Made by a program: the position numbers and the translations under genes. A model generated the notes under the pieces. It did no database searches, had not been told where the DNA came from, and was given only the letters and a program-made list of their open reading frames with translations. A stretch of DNA of 45,853 bases from Pontibacter sp. E15-1 (GTDB lineage Bacteria; Bacteroidota; Bacteroidia; Cytophagales; Hymenobacteraceae): positions 1-45,853 of the forward strand of contig NZ_JAKVIR010000007.1 in NCBI RefSeq assembly GCF_022601975.1, given 5' to 3'. Of this stretch, positions 33,114 to 42,350 are shown piece by piece. Numbering within the stretch: the first letter of the stretch is position 1; each line of letters starts with the position of its first letter.

Positions 33114-34574
33114 ATGGGACTTCAAAATACGAAAGGGAAGATAGTTATTGGCGTTTTTTGGAACGTGCTGCAATTGGTGGTGAATAAAACCTTCTCTTTT
33201 GCTATAAAGCTTGTTTTGGCAAAACTCCTGTTCCCTGAGCAGTTCGGCTTGGTAGGTATGGCGGCCGTTTTTACAAGCTTTGTGCAGGTTTTCAACGAGT
33301 TGGGCATTGGGGCCGCCCTGGTGCAACGCAGAGAAGAGAACCTGCGCGAGGCCCATTTCCATACCGCTTTTTGGACAGGGGTTGTATGGTCGGTAGGCAT
33401 ATTTCTGCTCATCGCGTTTGTGGTTGCCCCTTTGGCGGCGCGGTTCTACAATGAGCCCATGTTACGCAGTCTTATTCCCGTCCTGAGTATTGGCGTGTTA
33501 TCCAGCCCGATTAACCTGGTGCACAAAGCCCAACTCACCAAGCAGATGGATTTTAAGAAGCTAGCTTTTATCGGGAATGCCTCCACGATTTTCTCAGGTG
33601 TAGTAGCCCTGTTTCTTGCATACCAGGGCGCGGGTGTCTGGTCATTGGTGTTCAATTCCGTGGCTTCATTCCTCATTGCCATGCCGCTTTACTTCAGGGC
33701 GACAAAGTGGGTGCCAAAGCTGATATGGGAAAAAGAGGCTTTTAACGACATTTTTGGCTTCGGCATATATACCACCGGTACAAGCGTGCTGAACAATGTG
33801 CTGGCAAACTTAGACTATCTGCTCATCGGAAAGCTCCTTAGCGCCAGTGCGCTGGGTATCTATACCTTCGCTTTTGTACTCACCGACACATTCAGGAACC
33901 AATTCACGGTGATGATGAACAAAGTGATGTATCCTGTATATGGCAAGCATCAGGACGATCCAGCGCTGTTGAAGAAATATTATCTCAAGGTAGTTACCTA
34001 CAATAGTTTGGTTATTTACCCATTCATGGTGCTGTTAATAACACTAGGGGAGCCGCTTATCCTGAATTTTTTTGGCAGTAAGTGGCAGGAATCTATAGTG
34101 CCCATGAAGATTTTAGCCCTTTCAGTTATGATCCATATGCTTGTCAGCGGGCATTCATCCCTGTTAAGAGGGCAAGGTATGCCAAAACTGGAAATGAAAT
34201 TACAATTTTTTAAGGCAATCTTTTTGTATGTCCCGCTAATCACTTTGGGGGTGTATAGCTACGGGATCGTTGGCGTGGCGTGGGCTTGCGTTGCTTATAA
34301 AGTGCTTGAAGTGATCTTAATACAGTATTACCTGAAAAAAGTAGTAGGAATTTTTCCTAGAGACCTTATCACACACATAAAAGCGCCGCTAATAGCCAGT
34401 ATTGTGTCCTTTGGAATCACCTTTCTGCTTTATCGTGAGGGAGTTCATTACGCCGTCTGTGCTGTCGTCATGATACTATCCTACGGAGGGGTCGTTGCCC
34501 TGTTAATGCACTCAGAACTGATGCTTCAGTTTAAGGAGTTGAAAAGCGGAAGAGCAAAAAAGCAGGTAGCATAG
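33114..34574 (+). CDS. wzx: Wzx-type polysaccharide flippase (MOP superfamily)
   Basis: A 486-residue polytopic membrane protein with about 12-14 hydrophobic helices. The N-terminus (GVFWNVLQLVVNKTFSFAIKLVLAKLLFPEQFGLVGMAAVFTS, split here by its GLVGM motif) is typical of the lipopolysaccharide-biosynthesis/WzxC-TuaB branch of flippases. That family moves undecaprenyl-linked repeat units across the inner membrane. It belongs to the wza-wzc operon, 124 nt after wzc, and precedes the glycosyltransferases. The gene is less GC-rich than the housekeeping genes. Confidence 0.88.
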   Translation: MGLQNTKGKIVIGVFWNVLQLVVNKTFSFAIKLVLAKLLFPEQFGLVGMAAVFTSFVQVFNELGIGAALVQRREENLREAHFHTAFWTGVVWSVGIFLLIAFVVAPLAARFYNEPMLRSLIPVLSIGVLSSPINLVHKAQLTKQMDFKKLAFIGNASTIFSGVVALFLAYQGAGVWSLVFNSVASFLIAMPLYFRATKWVPKLIWEKEAFNDIFGFGIYTTGTSVLNNVLANLDYLLIGKLLSASALGIYTFAFVLTDTFRNQFTVMMNKVMYPVYGKHQDDPALLKKYYLKVVTYNSLVIYPFMVLLITLGEPLILNFFGSKWQESIVPMKILALSVMIHMLVSGHSSLLRGQGMPKLEMKLQFFKAIFLYVPLITLGVYSYGIVGVAWACVAYKVLEVILIQYYLKKVVGIFPRDLITHIKAPLIASIVSFGITFLLYREGVHYAVCAVVMILSYGGVVALLMHSELMLQFKELKSGRAKKQVA

Positions 34575-34689
34575 GTCGTATACCCTGCCTCTATGTGATT
34601 ATTTGGTTGAACAAACATGTAGTTGGTTTTCCTTTTAAAAAGCGGATACCTTCAACGACATATCTAAAGTGAACTTCGTGAAAAACAGG

Positions 34690-35694
34690 ATGACAGAAGA
34701 GCAAAACGACAAAGCGCCCTTGGTTTCAGTTGTTATCCCTTGCTATAACTGCGAGGAGTTTATCCAGAAGGCCGTGACAAGTGCGCTGGAGCAAACGTAC
34801 GCAAACATCGAGCTCATCCTCGTCGACAACAACTCTACTGATGGCACTTCTGCCATTTTGAAGCGCCTTGAGCAAGAGCACTCAGGCAAAATACACAGTT
34901 ACGCTGAGGTAGTGAACGGAGCCTGCGCAGCACGCAACCATGGCCTATACAAAGCTGCGGGCGATTGGATTCAGTTTTTAGATGCCGACGACGAACTGTT
35001 GCCCGACAAGGTTGAGGGCCAGCTGCAAATCGCTTTGGCCGCCAAAACTGATGTTGTGGTCAGTGATTATTGCAAAGTTGGCGCGAAGCAAAAATCAGCG
35101 TCACCTAAAAAAGTTGTGGTAGAGGATGATCCGTGGTTAGGGCTTATCAACTCCGCGCTCGGCGTGACCAGCGCCCTTCTATGGAGAAAAGAGAACCTGC
35201 TTGCGGTAAACGGCTGGGACGCTACGCTAAGCTCTTCGCAGGAGTATGATCTTCTGTTCCGGTTATTAACACAGGGTGCCAAGGTAAGTATTGACCATCG
35301 CGCCAGAACGATCATATATGGTCGGCCGGAATCGGTGTCACGGACTGGAAGCGCAGATAAGCTACAGCAGGTGCTCTTGAACAGGTATGACCTGCGGCGC
35401 AGAATATATGATTTCCTGAGCGAAAAAGAGATGCTGCAGCCAGTTTATAAAAAACAGCTTGACGCCTACCTGTACTACCACTTGCTGCTGATCAGTGAAA
35501 TGAATATGCCCTACTTTAAGGAGCAGGTGAAAAGCAATGAGTTCGGGGATATTGGAATTGTGGACAAATTGAAGGTCTTTTCAGAGTTTATCAGGCACAG
35601 CTCTAAACGCAAATACGGGTACTCCAACAAGCTTCTCAAACTGGCGGAGTGGCAGTACTTCTTTTGCAAGAATTTATACCTTCTGAGATTTTAG
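34690..35694 (+). CDS. Glycosyltransferase family 2
   Basis: A 334-residue inverting GT-A glycosyltransferase. The N-terminal strand VSVVIPCYN leads to the nucleotide-binding VDNNSTDGT and the metal-binding motif LDADDELLPD. The acceptor side follows, with GWDATLSSSQEYDLLFRL, and the C-terminal third is helical and probably membrane-associated. It adds one sugar of the repeat unit on the cytoplasmic face; which sugar cannot be told. The reading frame opens at a GTG at 34669, but I choose the ATG at 34690 (MTEEQNDKAPL), which stands directly before the domain. Confidence 0.9.
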   Translation: MTEEQNDKAPLVSVVIPCYNCEEFIQKAVTSALEQTYANIELILVDNNSTDGTSAILKRLEQEHSGKIHSYAEVVNGACAARNHGLYKAAGDWIQFLDADDELLPDKVEGQLQIALAAKTDVVVSDYCKVGAKQKSASPKKVVVEDDPWLGLINSALGVTSALLWRKENLLAVNGWDATLSSSQEYDLLFRLLTQGAKVSIDHRARTIIYGRPESVSRTGSADKLQQVLLNRYDLRRRIYDFLSEKEMLQPVYKKQLDAYLYYHLLLISEMNMPYFKEQVKSNEFGDIGIVDKLKVFSEFIRHSSKRKYGYSNKLLKLAEWQYFFCKNLYLLRF

Positions 35695-35815
35695 TCTTTC
35701 AGAAATTTTAGGAAATCAGGCGCTTAGCGAAGGCTCAAGCACAAAGCAGTTTTTATATCAGCATTAGGAAAAACTGATGTTCAGCTAGTTTTAATTACAA
35801 ATCAAATTCAACTCT

Positions 35816-36712
35816 ATGACCTACCAGCCATTTGTTTCAGTTATCATACCAACTTATCATGATTGGGCGAGGTTGTCTCTCTGTATTAACGCACTAAACA
35901 ACCAGACATACCCAAACGATAAGTACGAGGTGATCATGATCAACAACGATCCTCGTGATGAGGCGCCGGCGGGGTACACCCTGCCAGCTAACTTTAAGCT
36001 GATAAGTGAAGGCAAGCCCGGTTCGTATGCCGCCAGAAACGCTGGGCTGGCCTTGGCTAAAGGGGAACTGATAGGCTTTACAGATTCCGATTGTATCCCG
36101 CACCCTACATGGATCGAGAACGCAGTAAGCATGTTCGGAACCGGTGAGGTTGACAGAATCGCTGGAAAAATTGAGCTGATCTACAAGGATGTCAATGACA
36201 AAACCTGGGTCGAGTTATACGAAAGTATTTATAGTTTCAACCAAAAGAAGGCCGTGGCAGTGCTTAAGGCATCTGTTACGGCAAACCTGTTTAGTAGAAA
36301 GGCGCTGTTTGACAAAGTGGGCGGGTTCGACGCCTCAAAAAAATCCGGCGAGGATATCGGCTGGAACAGGAGAGCGAACGCGGCGGGGTTTAACCTGGTA
36401 TATGGTGATAAAGTGGTTATTAACCACCCGGCCAGAAGCACTTTCAAAGAGTTCAGAAACCAGAAACTCAGGGAGTTTGGGGGTAAAAAAGAGTTTAAGC
36501 TCAACTCATTAAAAGGAATTGTAAAGAATGCCTTGTTTATACCCTACCTCTTTTACAACCTCGTTATTTCAAAAACAATTGTCCTCTTCTCGCAGGTAAA
36601 GCAATTATCTGTGCTGGAAAAGGTTAAAGTGGCCGGAGTGCATCTTTATTTATACCTTATTATTGTACCAGAATTTATTAGATTACTTTTCGGAGGCGAA
36701 AGAGTAAGATAA
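35816..36712 (+). CDS. Glycosyltransferase family 2
   Basis: A 298-residue GT2 enzyme. VSVIIPTYHDW begins the fold, MINNDPRDE is the nucleotide-binding strand end, SYAARNAGLALAKGELIGF is the conserved middle helix, and TDSDC is the DxD-type metal motif. The C-terminal 70 residues are hydrophobic and basic (YLFYNLVISKTIVLF, LYLYLIIVPEFIRLLF), suggesting attachment to the inner membrane. It is distinct in sequence from the GT2 at 34690, so the two probably add different sugars. It is followed 17 nt later by the GT4 gene. Confidence 0.9.
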   Translation: MTYQPFVSVIIPTYHDWARLSLCINALNNQTYPNDKYEVIMINNDPRDEAPAGYTLPANFKLISEGKPGSYAARNAGLALAKGELIGFTDSDCIPHPTWIENAVSMFGTGEVDRIAGKIELIYKDVNDKTWVELYESIYSFNQKKAVAVLKASVTANLFSRKALFDKVGGFDASKKSGEDIGWNRRANAAGFNLVYGDKVVINHPARSTFKEFRNQKLREFGGKKEFKLNSLKGIVKNALFIPYLFYNLVISKTIVLFSQVKQLSVLEKVKVAGVHLYLYLIIVPEFIRLLFGGERVR

Positions 36713-36729
36713 AACCTAAGCAAAAAAGC

Positions 36730-37872
36730 ATGAGAATTTTAAAGGTTCTATTTAGCAGTGACAAAGGGGGCGTGCTAGCCTACGAAATCCAATTTATCCA
36801 GGAGTTTAAGAAAAGAGGGATACAGGTGGATGCCGTTATTATTGGAGAAGAAGCGCAGGGGGAGGAGTATAAGAAGATCTGTGATAGATGTTACACCGTC
36901 CCAAATCTCGACGCACAGTTTATTGGATCCCCAGTCCACATCATGAACTCTTTGGTAAAGGCATACTCTTTTGGCGCTAAATACTCGAAGTATCTGATCA
37001 ACAACAGTATAGACCCGAAAGCGAAGTATGACGCTGTGTTTTACTGCAGGCCTAATGTAATCCACCTGGCCGGGCTGCTGGCGAGGCATTTTAACTGCAT
37101 AGGGCTATGGCACTTACCAAACACTGTTACACGAAAATTAGCAAGAAGCTATTATAAATACTTCTGTGAGAAATATAATATCGTGTCTGTAGGCAACAGC
37201 GCCTACACACAGGCTACACTAGGCCCCCAGTGCAAACACGTGGTATATATGGGGTATGACGAAGACCGGGTGCAACCCAGTGCGGAAAACTTCCGGTCGG
37301 AGTTGGGTATCGCGGAGGGCGCGCCGGTATATGGCATTGCGGCACGGTTGCACAAGGCTAAAGCCCAGGATATAGTGGTAGAAGCCTTCGTAAACTCCGA
37401 CATTCCTGCTAAAGGTGGGCACTTGATAGTAGCTGGTGGCCCGCTGAATTCTGAATTTGCAAAGAAAGTCCAGCTCTCAGCGAAGGACCTTGCCGGAAAG
37501 CAGGTTCACTTTTTAGGAAATGTGTCTGAGCTCCCCAAATTTTACTCCACTTTAGATGTTGCCGTGAATGGCCGGAGGAATGTGGAGCCTTTTGGCATCA
37601 GTGTGGCAGAGGCCCTTGGCGCTGGGAGGCCCGTAGTTGCGTATTATCTGGGCGGGCCCTCCGAGATGATCCAACATGGTGAAAACGGCTGGTTGGTAAA
37701 GACCCCAACAGTTGAGGACTTTAGAGCTACCTTCAACGAGTCGATAGGGGACATGCCTAAGTGGCGCAAAATGAGTGCCAGTGCTAGAGCGTGCGCGCAT
37801 ACGTATAGTGTGAAGGAAAACACTGACCGGCTTCTGGATATTGTGGCCAGGCAAGAGATCCTGACTCATTAA
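36730..37872 (+). CDS. Glycosyltransferase family 4
   Basis: A 380-residue retaining GT-B enzyme. The N-terminal domain starts ILKVLFSSDKGGVLAYEIQF with the glycine-rich acceptor loop. The C-terminal domain has YGIAARLHKAKAQD, GGHLIVAGGP, VHFLGNVSELPKFYSTLDVAVN and the EX7E motif EPFGISVAEAL, followed by AGRPVVAYYLGGPSEMIQHGENGWLV. It transfers a sugar from a nucleotide donor to the growing lipid-linked repeat unit. It is placed between a GT2 and the polymerase gene, and is part of the same operon. Confidence 0.92.
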   Translation: MRILKVLFSSDKGGVLAYEIQFIQEFKKRGIQVDAVIIGEEAQGEEYKKICDRCYTVPNLDAQFIGSPVHIMNSLVKAYSFGAKYSKYLINNSIDPKAKYDAVFYCRPNVIHLAGLLARHFNCIGLWHLPNTVTRKLARSYYKYFCEKYNIVSVGNSAYTQATLGPQCKHVVYMGYDEDRVQPSAENFRSELGIAEGAPVYGIAARLHKAKAQDIVVEAFVNSDIPAKGGHLIVAGGPLNSEFAKKVQLSAKDLAGKQVHFLGNVSELPKFYSTLDVAVNGRRNVEPFGISVAEALGAGRPVVAYYLGGPSEMIQHGENGWLVKTPTVEDFRATFNESIGDMPKWRKMSASARACAHTYSVKENTDRLLDIVARQEILTH

Positions 37873-37902
37873 CGTGGCCACTCATAATACAGAAGCGCAT
37901 AT

Positions 37903-39165
37903 ATGTTAGTAAGTAAATTCAAAGTCTATACAGTAGCTTTTTTTACAGCAGCCTTCTTTTCTTATTCAGGTTATTACGTGTTGCTAATGCTCGTCAGTAA
38001 CTTGATTGGATTGAGTTATTCGCAGTTTTTTACAATCCCGGTGCGAATACTGATTATGCTGCTGCTTTTTTTGTGCTTCATGCTGATCGGGGGGAGGAAG
38101 CAGGTCAATAGGCCAGTACTCTTCTCTTTTATACTATTTTCCGGACTATACATATACAGAATAGCCGCGGAGACTTTGGAAGGCGTTCAAAACCACATGA
38201 GCACAGGGACTTTCCTTTTATATTTCTTGTCGTTCTGTTTCCTGCCCTTTATCTTTTTGCTGTGCAAGAAGGAGTTGCCAGCCGACATCAAATTTTTCAA
38301 GTGGGCAATTCTTCTGTCAGGGTTGCTCTTAGCCTTGATGTCCTTTTTCTTCTACAAAGACATTATTGGAACGGTTGGCCGGATCTCCTTAGCGATATCC
38401 AAAGACGAAAACTATATATCCCCGCTTGCGTTGTCCTATTCCGGCTCGCTTACAATGGGGGTGGCCCTCTTGCTGCTTTTCACAGGTAAAAACTCTAAGT
38501 TCGATAAATTGGTGCTTATCGGCATTGCCGGTGTTTCCTGCATTCCCTTCTTCTTAGGCGCCTCGCGCGGGTCTGTGTTGGCCCTTGCCGTTCCCTTTGT
38601 GATGTTTATCTTCTTCCAGAAGAGCAAGCTGACAAGCATTTACTTATTAATTGTCTTTATTTTGCTTTCCGCGGGGGTTGTTGCCCTAAGCGAGCAATTC
38701 GGCAGTGCTGTAATCGACAGGTTTGTGGGTATTGAGGCGGATGTGGACTCCGGGAGTTCTTCTGCCTCCCGAATTAACATTTGGGACTATGCACTCAATC
38801 ATTTTTTTGACAACCCATTATTCGGGAAGTATCTGGAGGTGCCTGAGACCAACTTTCATCCTCACAACATATTTATAGAGGTGCTTATGGCGACAGGTAT
38901 TTTTGGGTTTATACCTTTCCTGTATCTGATTGGCAAAACGATGCAGTATACGCTGTATATTTTCAAGCACAAACCTGAAGTTGCCTGGGTGTCCGTTATT
39001 TTCCTGCAGAGCCTAATTCATTATAGCTTCAGTGGGGCGATTTATGGCGCCAGCTGGATGTGGTTTTCAATGGCAATTATCTTGTCCATGAACCTTAAGC
39101 CCACTCCACGTCAGCATGCTGATTTGCAGATACCAAATCACAGGCCTTCGAAAGCTGTTGTATAG
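37903..39165 (+). CDS. wzy: O-antigen ligase/polymerase-like membrane protein (Wzy)
   Basis: A 420-residue inner-membrane protein with roughly ten to twelve helices. The large loop near residue 270-320 carries the Wzy_C-type motif in which HPHNIFIEVLMATGIFGF supplies the conserved His and hydrophobic run; upstream SRINIWDYALNHFFDNPLFG is also characteristic (R and the NPLFG turn). In this context it is most likely the Wzy polymerase joining repeat units, because wzx and wzc are present. O-antigen ligase (WaaL) is the alternative for the same fold. It is the last gene of the operon and AT-richer than the upstream genes. Confidence 0.85.
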   Translation: MLVSKFKVYTVAFFTAAFFSYSGYYVLLMLVSNLIGLSYSQFFTIPVRILIMLLLFLCFMLIGGRKQVNRPVLFSFILFSGLYIYRIAAETLEGVQNHMSTGTFLLYFLSFCFLPFIFLLCKKELPADIKFFKWAILLSGLLLALMSFFFYKDIIGTVGRISLAISKDENYISPLALSYSGSLTMGVALLLLFTGKNSKFDKLVLIGIAGVSCIPFFLGASRGSVLALAVPFVMFIFFQKSKLTSIYLLIVFILLSAGVVALSEQFGSAVIDRFVGIEADVDSGSSSASRINIWDYALNHFFDNPLFGKYLEVPETNFHPHNIFIEVLMATGIFGFIPFLYLIGKTMQYTLYIFKHKPEVAWVSVIFLQSLIHYSFSGAIYGASWMWFSMAIILSMNLKPTPRQHADLQIPNHRPSKAVV

Positions 39166-39649
39166 TATGGCCTGTACGGCTTTGATGGCCTAGATATACG
39201 GATCAGCTTGGTTTTGCCTAGCGTCTCGGCATATTAGGTTTGGGCTGCTTTTGTTCTCATACCCTATAAAGCAATCACCTACTGAGTGTACCTAAACGAC
39301 CAGATAGCAGCGTCTGCCCAAAGTCATTTGGCTGCTTAATATGTAACAACCAGCGGCCTTAGGCCTGTAATAATATTGACTGTATCCCATAATCAGTCAA
39401 GCCTTTTGCAGTCGAGCGTGTTCGTACAGTTGTGATAAAAATCACCTGCCTGATTCCTTCGGAAATTCACCTTATACCGAGCAGACGATCTTCACTTCTA
39501 AACTGGAGCGGTAAAACGGAGATGATCCATTACTATTGGTATGAATTCAGATATATCCCGAAAGTTCTTTCCCTGTAACCTATTTACAAATGAATACCAT
39601 TAGCAATCGATGGGCGGTACGCAAATCTGTTTGATAATGCGAGCACAAG
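39166..39649. other. Spacer after the exopolysaccharide operon
   Basis: About 480 bp with no open frame of note on either strand and no RNA gene that I recognise. Translations of all frames are broken by stops and show no clear homology. The far end carries the long hairpin at 39650-39708. Confidence 0.5.
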
Positions 39650-39708
39650 AAAGTGCCATAAAAAGGGAAGCCGACTTTATAAGTCGGCTTCCCTTTTTAT
39701 GGCACTTT
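39650..39708. terminator. Perfect 28-bp hairpin between convergent genes
   Basis: Arms 39650-39677 and 39681-39708 are fully complementary, with a 3-nt loop (tat). Read on the - strand it starts 44 nt after the stop of the T9SS gene, and a five-T tract lies inside the arm (ccctttttat). It should terminate strongly from the - side and may stop read-through from wzy on the + side. Confidence 0.75.
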
Positions 39709-39751
39709 AAAAAACGTTGCCTTATGGTGTTACCCGATAAGTGCTGTTTAA

Positions 39752-42085
39752 CTATTCTTTAATGATGCGCTGTGAGCTACGGCCTTTTGGTGTTACTACC
39801 TCCAGTATGTAAAGGCCCTGCTTCAAGTTGTTGATATCTACTACTGTCTTTATACCTTCAGCGGCCGCCTTTTCAGCTTGTGTTAATACGACCTGACCAT
39901 TGAAGTCATAGATTTTTATAGACACATCTCCTTCGCCAGTTTCAGTTGCCTCGATGTTGAAGAAAGATGTTGCCGGGTTTGGATAAGCAGTAACTCCATC
40001 CACGGAGCTAAAAGAAGAAGAAGCTTCGGATGCTGCAGTAGCCTTGCTTAAAGAAGATGCAGTAAGGCTGTTAGACACAGTAAAGTTGATGCTATACGTT
40101 GTGCCGGCTGTACCAGATGCGCGTGATTCAGAGTACGGAGTCGCTTTCAGGGTATAACTTCCGGTTGCTGGAGTCCAGGCATAATAATCTCCTTTGGTAT
40201 CATCCGCAAAAAGTGCATATGGAGCGATACCTTCTACCGCTGTTTTGCTTTGAGCACCACTAAGCACCATTTTCACACTTGCCATTTTCACAGATCCATT
40301 ATTAAACCTGATGTTTAGGTTTTTGGTAGGCAAAGTAGCCAGGTTAAGGTTAGCTCCGCTGGCTAGCGTAATGATATCAGTGTCTGTGTCAGCGTTTATT
40401 AGGGTGAAGCTCTCGCCATTTGCCCCAATCGAAGCAGCCGCACTGCTGCTAACCACCACAAAGTTAACGGTATAGGATGTTCCGGCAGTTCCAGAGCCCT
40501 TAGAGCCAGAGTAAGGTGTCACTTTCAGCGTGTAAGTGCCAGTAGCCGGCACCCAGGCGCCATTGTCACCCATCAGGTCATATGGTGCCGATGACTCAAC
40601 TGCAGATTTGGTTGCAGTGCCTGACAGGGCAAATTTAACGCTGCCCACGTTTGATATATTGGCGCGGATGTTAAGGTTTTTGGTAGCTAGTTTGCCTAGG
40701 TCAATCGTTGCTCCGTCGTTCAATGCGATCATCTCTGTTTTAGTATCGGCATTGTATACAGACAATGAGATCCCGGATGGGCTAGGCGCGGTAGAGGTTG
40801 ATTTAGACGTTACGTTAAAATTAACGGTAAGCGCAGTGCCGGCAGTTCCGCTACCATTTGATTCGGTGTAAGGCGTAGCTTTCAAGGTGTAGCTTCCTTC
40901 AGCGGGTGTCCAGGAACCGCTGCCACCCAAAAAGTCGTAAGGTGCCCCTGACTCTGTGTTAGACTTGCTGGAAGCTCCGCTAAGTGAGAACACTACGCTA
41001 CCCACGGTTGCTGGGTTTGTGTTTGCTCTGATATTGATGTTTTTAGACGGCAGAGTAGAAAGGTCAAGTGTTGCGCCACTTTCAATAGTTTTGATGTCTT
41101 GCTTCGTATCTGCGTTGAACAGCGTATAGCTCACTACTTGCTGCGTTGATGGTGCCGGGGTGGTAACTTTTCCTTCGTTGAGCACATCTTTAATGTGCTG
41201 CGCATAGTTCACAAGCATCGCATCGTAAGTTGCCTCATTGTAAACTTTCCCTTTCAGGTGTCCGTTGATGCCCTCGATGTTATCCAGTCTTCCAGATACG
41301 TTGTCCCACCAGAAGGCTCCGCTTGCTTTGTAGCCGTCGTAAGAGAAAGTAGAGATTAGTTTTACGTAAGAAGCAAGCACCTCTTTCTGCATGATCTCAC
41401 GACCATAGTTCTTGTCGTTGAAGTGGATTCTGTGCCAGAAAACAGGCAACACTGGTTTGTTAAGCCTCTTACCGTATTTCAACGCTGATGTCAGGTTTTC
41501 ACGGATGTAGCGAAGGTTACGTTCGTGTCCAACTGACTCATCGGCGTAAAGGTTATAAACAGAAGGGCTGAGGAAATCTACCTTCGATAAAATTTTGTCA
41601 TATTTCCCATCAGGGTTGTAGTTCTCAAACTGCCATGTGTTCCAGGTACGGAAGGTAATGCCATACATCGTAACCTTAACATTTGGCCTATAAGCCTTAA
41701 CTGTGTTTATCAGCAGGAGCATCTTTGCTTCAGCAGACTTGAATCGGCTATCTGTAGCAGGGTAGTTCCGAAGGTCAGAATAAGGATCCTCCTCCCAGTC
41801 AAGCACTAGCCATCCGCTGCTGCTTGAGCTTGGGTAGTACTTATCAAGGAATCCTTTGACTTTAGAGGTGTTGATCTCAGTGTACTCCGGATAGTCAGCA
41901 AAAGATGATGCTGTCATTACCTGCACATTGTCACGTGTGTACCCACTACTTTTAAAGTAGTCTTCCAATGTGTTACCATTGAAGCGGGTCTCAATCATAT
42001 AAATATTGAAATTGGGTGCCACCTGTGCATAAGAATGAATGGAGAAAGCAAGGCAAGCAAAGAGAAAGAATAAAATTTTCTTCAT
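39752..42085 (-). CDS. T9SS-secreted TIM-barrel-like protein with three repeat domains
   Basis: A 777-residue secreted protein. Residues 1-20 are a signal peptide. Residues about 25-300 look like a TIM-barrel hydrolase: a strand ending LVLDWEED (D96, E98, E99), VTMYGITFRTWNTW, then VDFLSPSVYNLY and LPVFWHRIH. The DWEE strand end resembles the catalytic region of GH56 hyaluronidases, but homology is tentative. Three copies of an unnamed domain follow (about 318-427, 438-546, 557-671), each with NADT, TLPTKNLNIR, SAPYDLMGD and GTYTLKVTPY blocks. Residues about 697-777 are a type A T9SS sorting domain (YPNPATSFFNIE, IYDFNGQVV, LKQGLYILEV). It is probably exported by T9SS and displayed on the surface, perhaps acting on surface or environmental polysaccharide. 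Confidence 0.8.
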   Translation of the reverse strand: MKKILFFLFACLAFSIHSYAQVAPNFNIYMIETRFNGNTLEDYFKSSGYTRDNVQVMTASSFADYPEYTEINTSKVKGFLDKYYPSSSSSGWLVLDWEEDPYSDLRNYPATDSRFKSAEAKMLLLINTVKAYRPNVKVTMYGITFRTWNTWQFENYNPDGKYDKILSKVDFLSPSVYNLYADESVGHERNLRYIRENLTSALKYGKRLNKPVLPVFWHRIHFNDKNYGREIMQKEVLASYVKLISTFSYDGYKASGAFWWDNVSGRLDNIEGINGHLKGKVYNEATYDAMLVNYAQHIKDVLNEGKVTTPAPSTQQVVSYTLFNADTKQDIKTIESGATLDLSTLPSKNINIRANTNPATVGSVVFSLSGASSKSNTESGAPYDFLGGSGSWTPAEGSYTLKATPYTESNGSGTAGTALTVNFNVTSKSTSTAPSPSGISLSVYNADTKTEMIALNDGATIDLGKLATKNLNIRANISNVGSVKFALSGTATKSAVESSAPYDLMGDNGAWVPATGTYTLKVTPYSGSKGSGTAGTSYTVNFVVVSSSAAASIGANGESFTLINADTDTDIITLASGANLNLATLPTKNLNIRFNNGSVKMASVKMVLSGAQSKTAVEGIAPYALFADDTKGDYYAWTPATGSYTLKATPYSESRASGTAGTTYSINFTVSNSLTASSLSKATAASEASSSFSSVDGVTAYPNPATSFFNIEATETGEGDVSIKIYDFNGQVVLTQAEKAAAEGIKTVVDINNLKQGLYILEVVTPKGRSSQRIIKE

Positions 42086-42146
42086 GACTGGTAAATAATT
42101 GTTGTTTTTGAGGATTTTCTTAAACTATATAGATTTTTGTCGAGAG

Positions 42147-42281
42147 TTAGTGGCTGTCACAGGGACTGCTCTCTTTGATGTGCCAATCTTTCCGATCAGC
42201 ATTGCAAATATACTGGCCGTGGTAGCCCAGATGCTGGCAGACGGCTAAAGAAACATCCTCGGCTAAAAGTTGATTTCTCAT
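42147..42281 (-). CDS. Possible small protein (44 aa) upstream of the T9SS gene
   Basis: A short open frame starting MRNQLLAEDVSLAV and containing three Cys (CQHLGYHGQYIC and a late C) and many His/Asp. It is markedly more GC-rich than its surroundings, starts about 34 nt after the best promoter match in this spacer, and ends 61 nt before the gene at 42085. No family recognised. The opposite strand also has an open, protein-like frame here (ending in LAVVAQMLADG), so this islet may instead be a gene fragment. Confidence 0.3.
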   Translation of the reverse strand: MRNQLLAEDVSLAVCQHLGYHGQYICNADRKDWHIKESSPCDSH

Positions 42282-42320
42282 AAACGTTCAATAGTTAAAT
42301 TTTATAAACCTGTTTCGAAT

Positions 42321-42350
42321 CAAAACTATGCAAAAAAACGTAGTTCCAAA
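42321..42350 (-). promoter_or_regulatory. Candidate Bacteroidota promoter (-33 and -7 boxes)
   Basis: On the - strand TTTG (42350-42347) and TAGTTTTG (42328-42321) are 18 nt apart, close to the usual 19-21. Both boxes match the primary-sigma consensus TTTG / TAnnTTTG. It would transcribe the 44-aa frame and then the T9SS gene at 42085. Confidence 0.45.
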
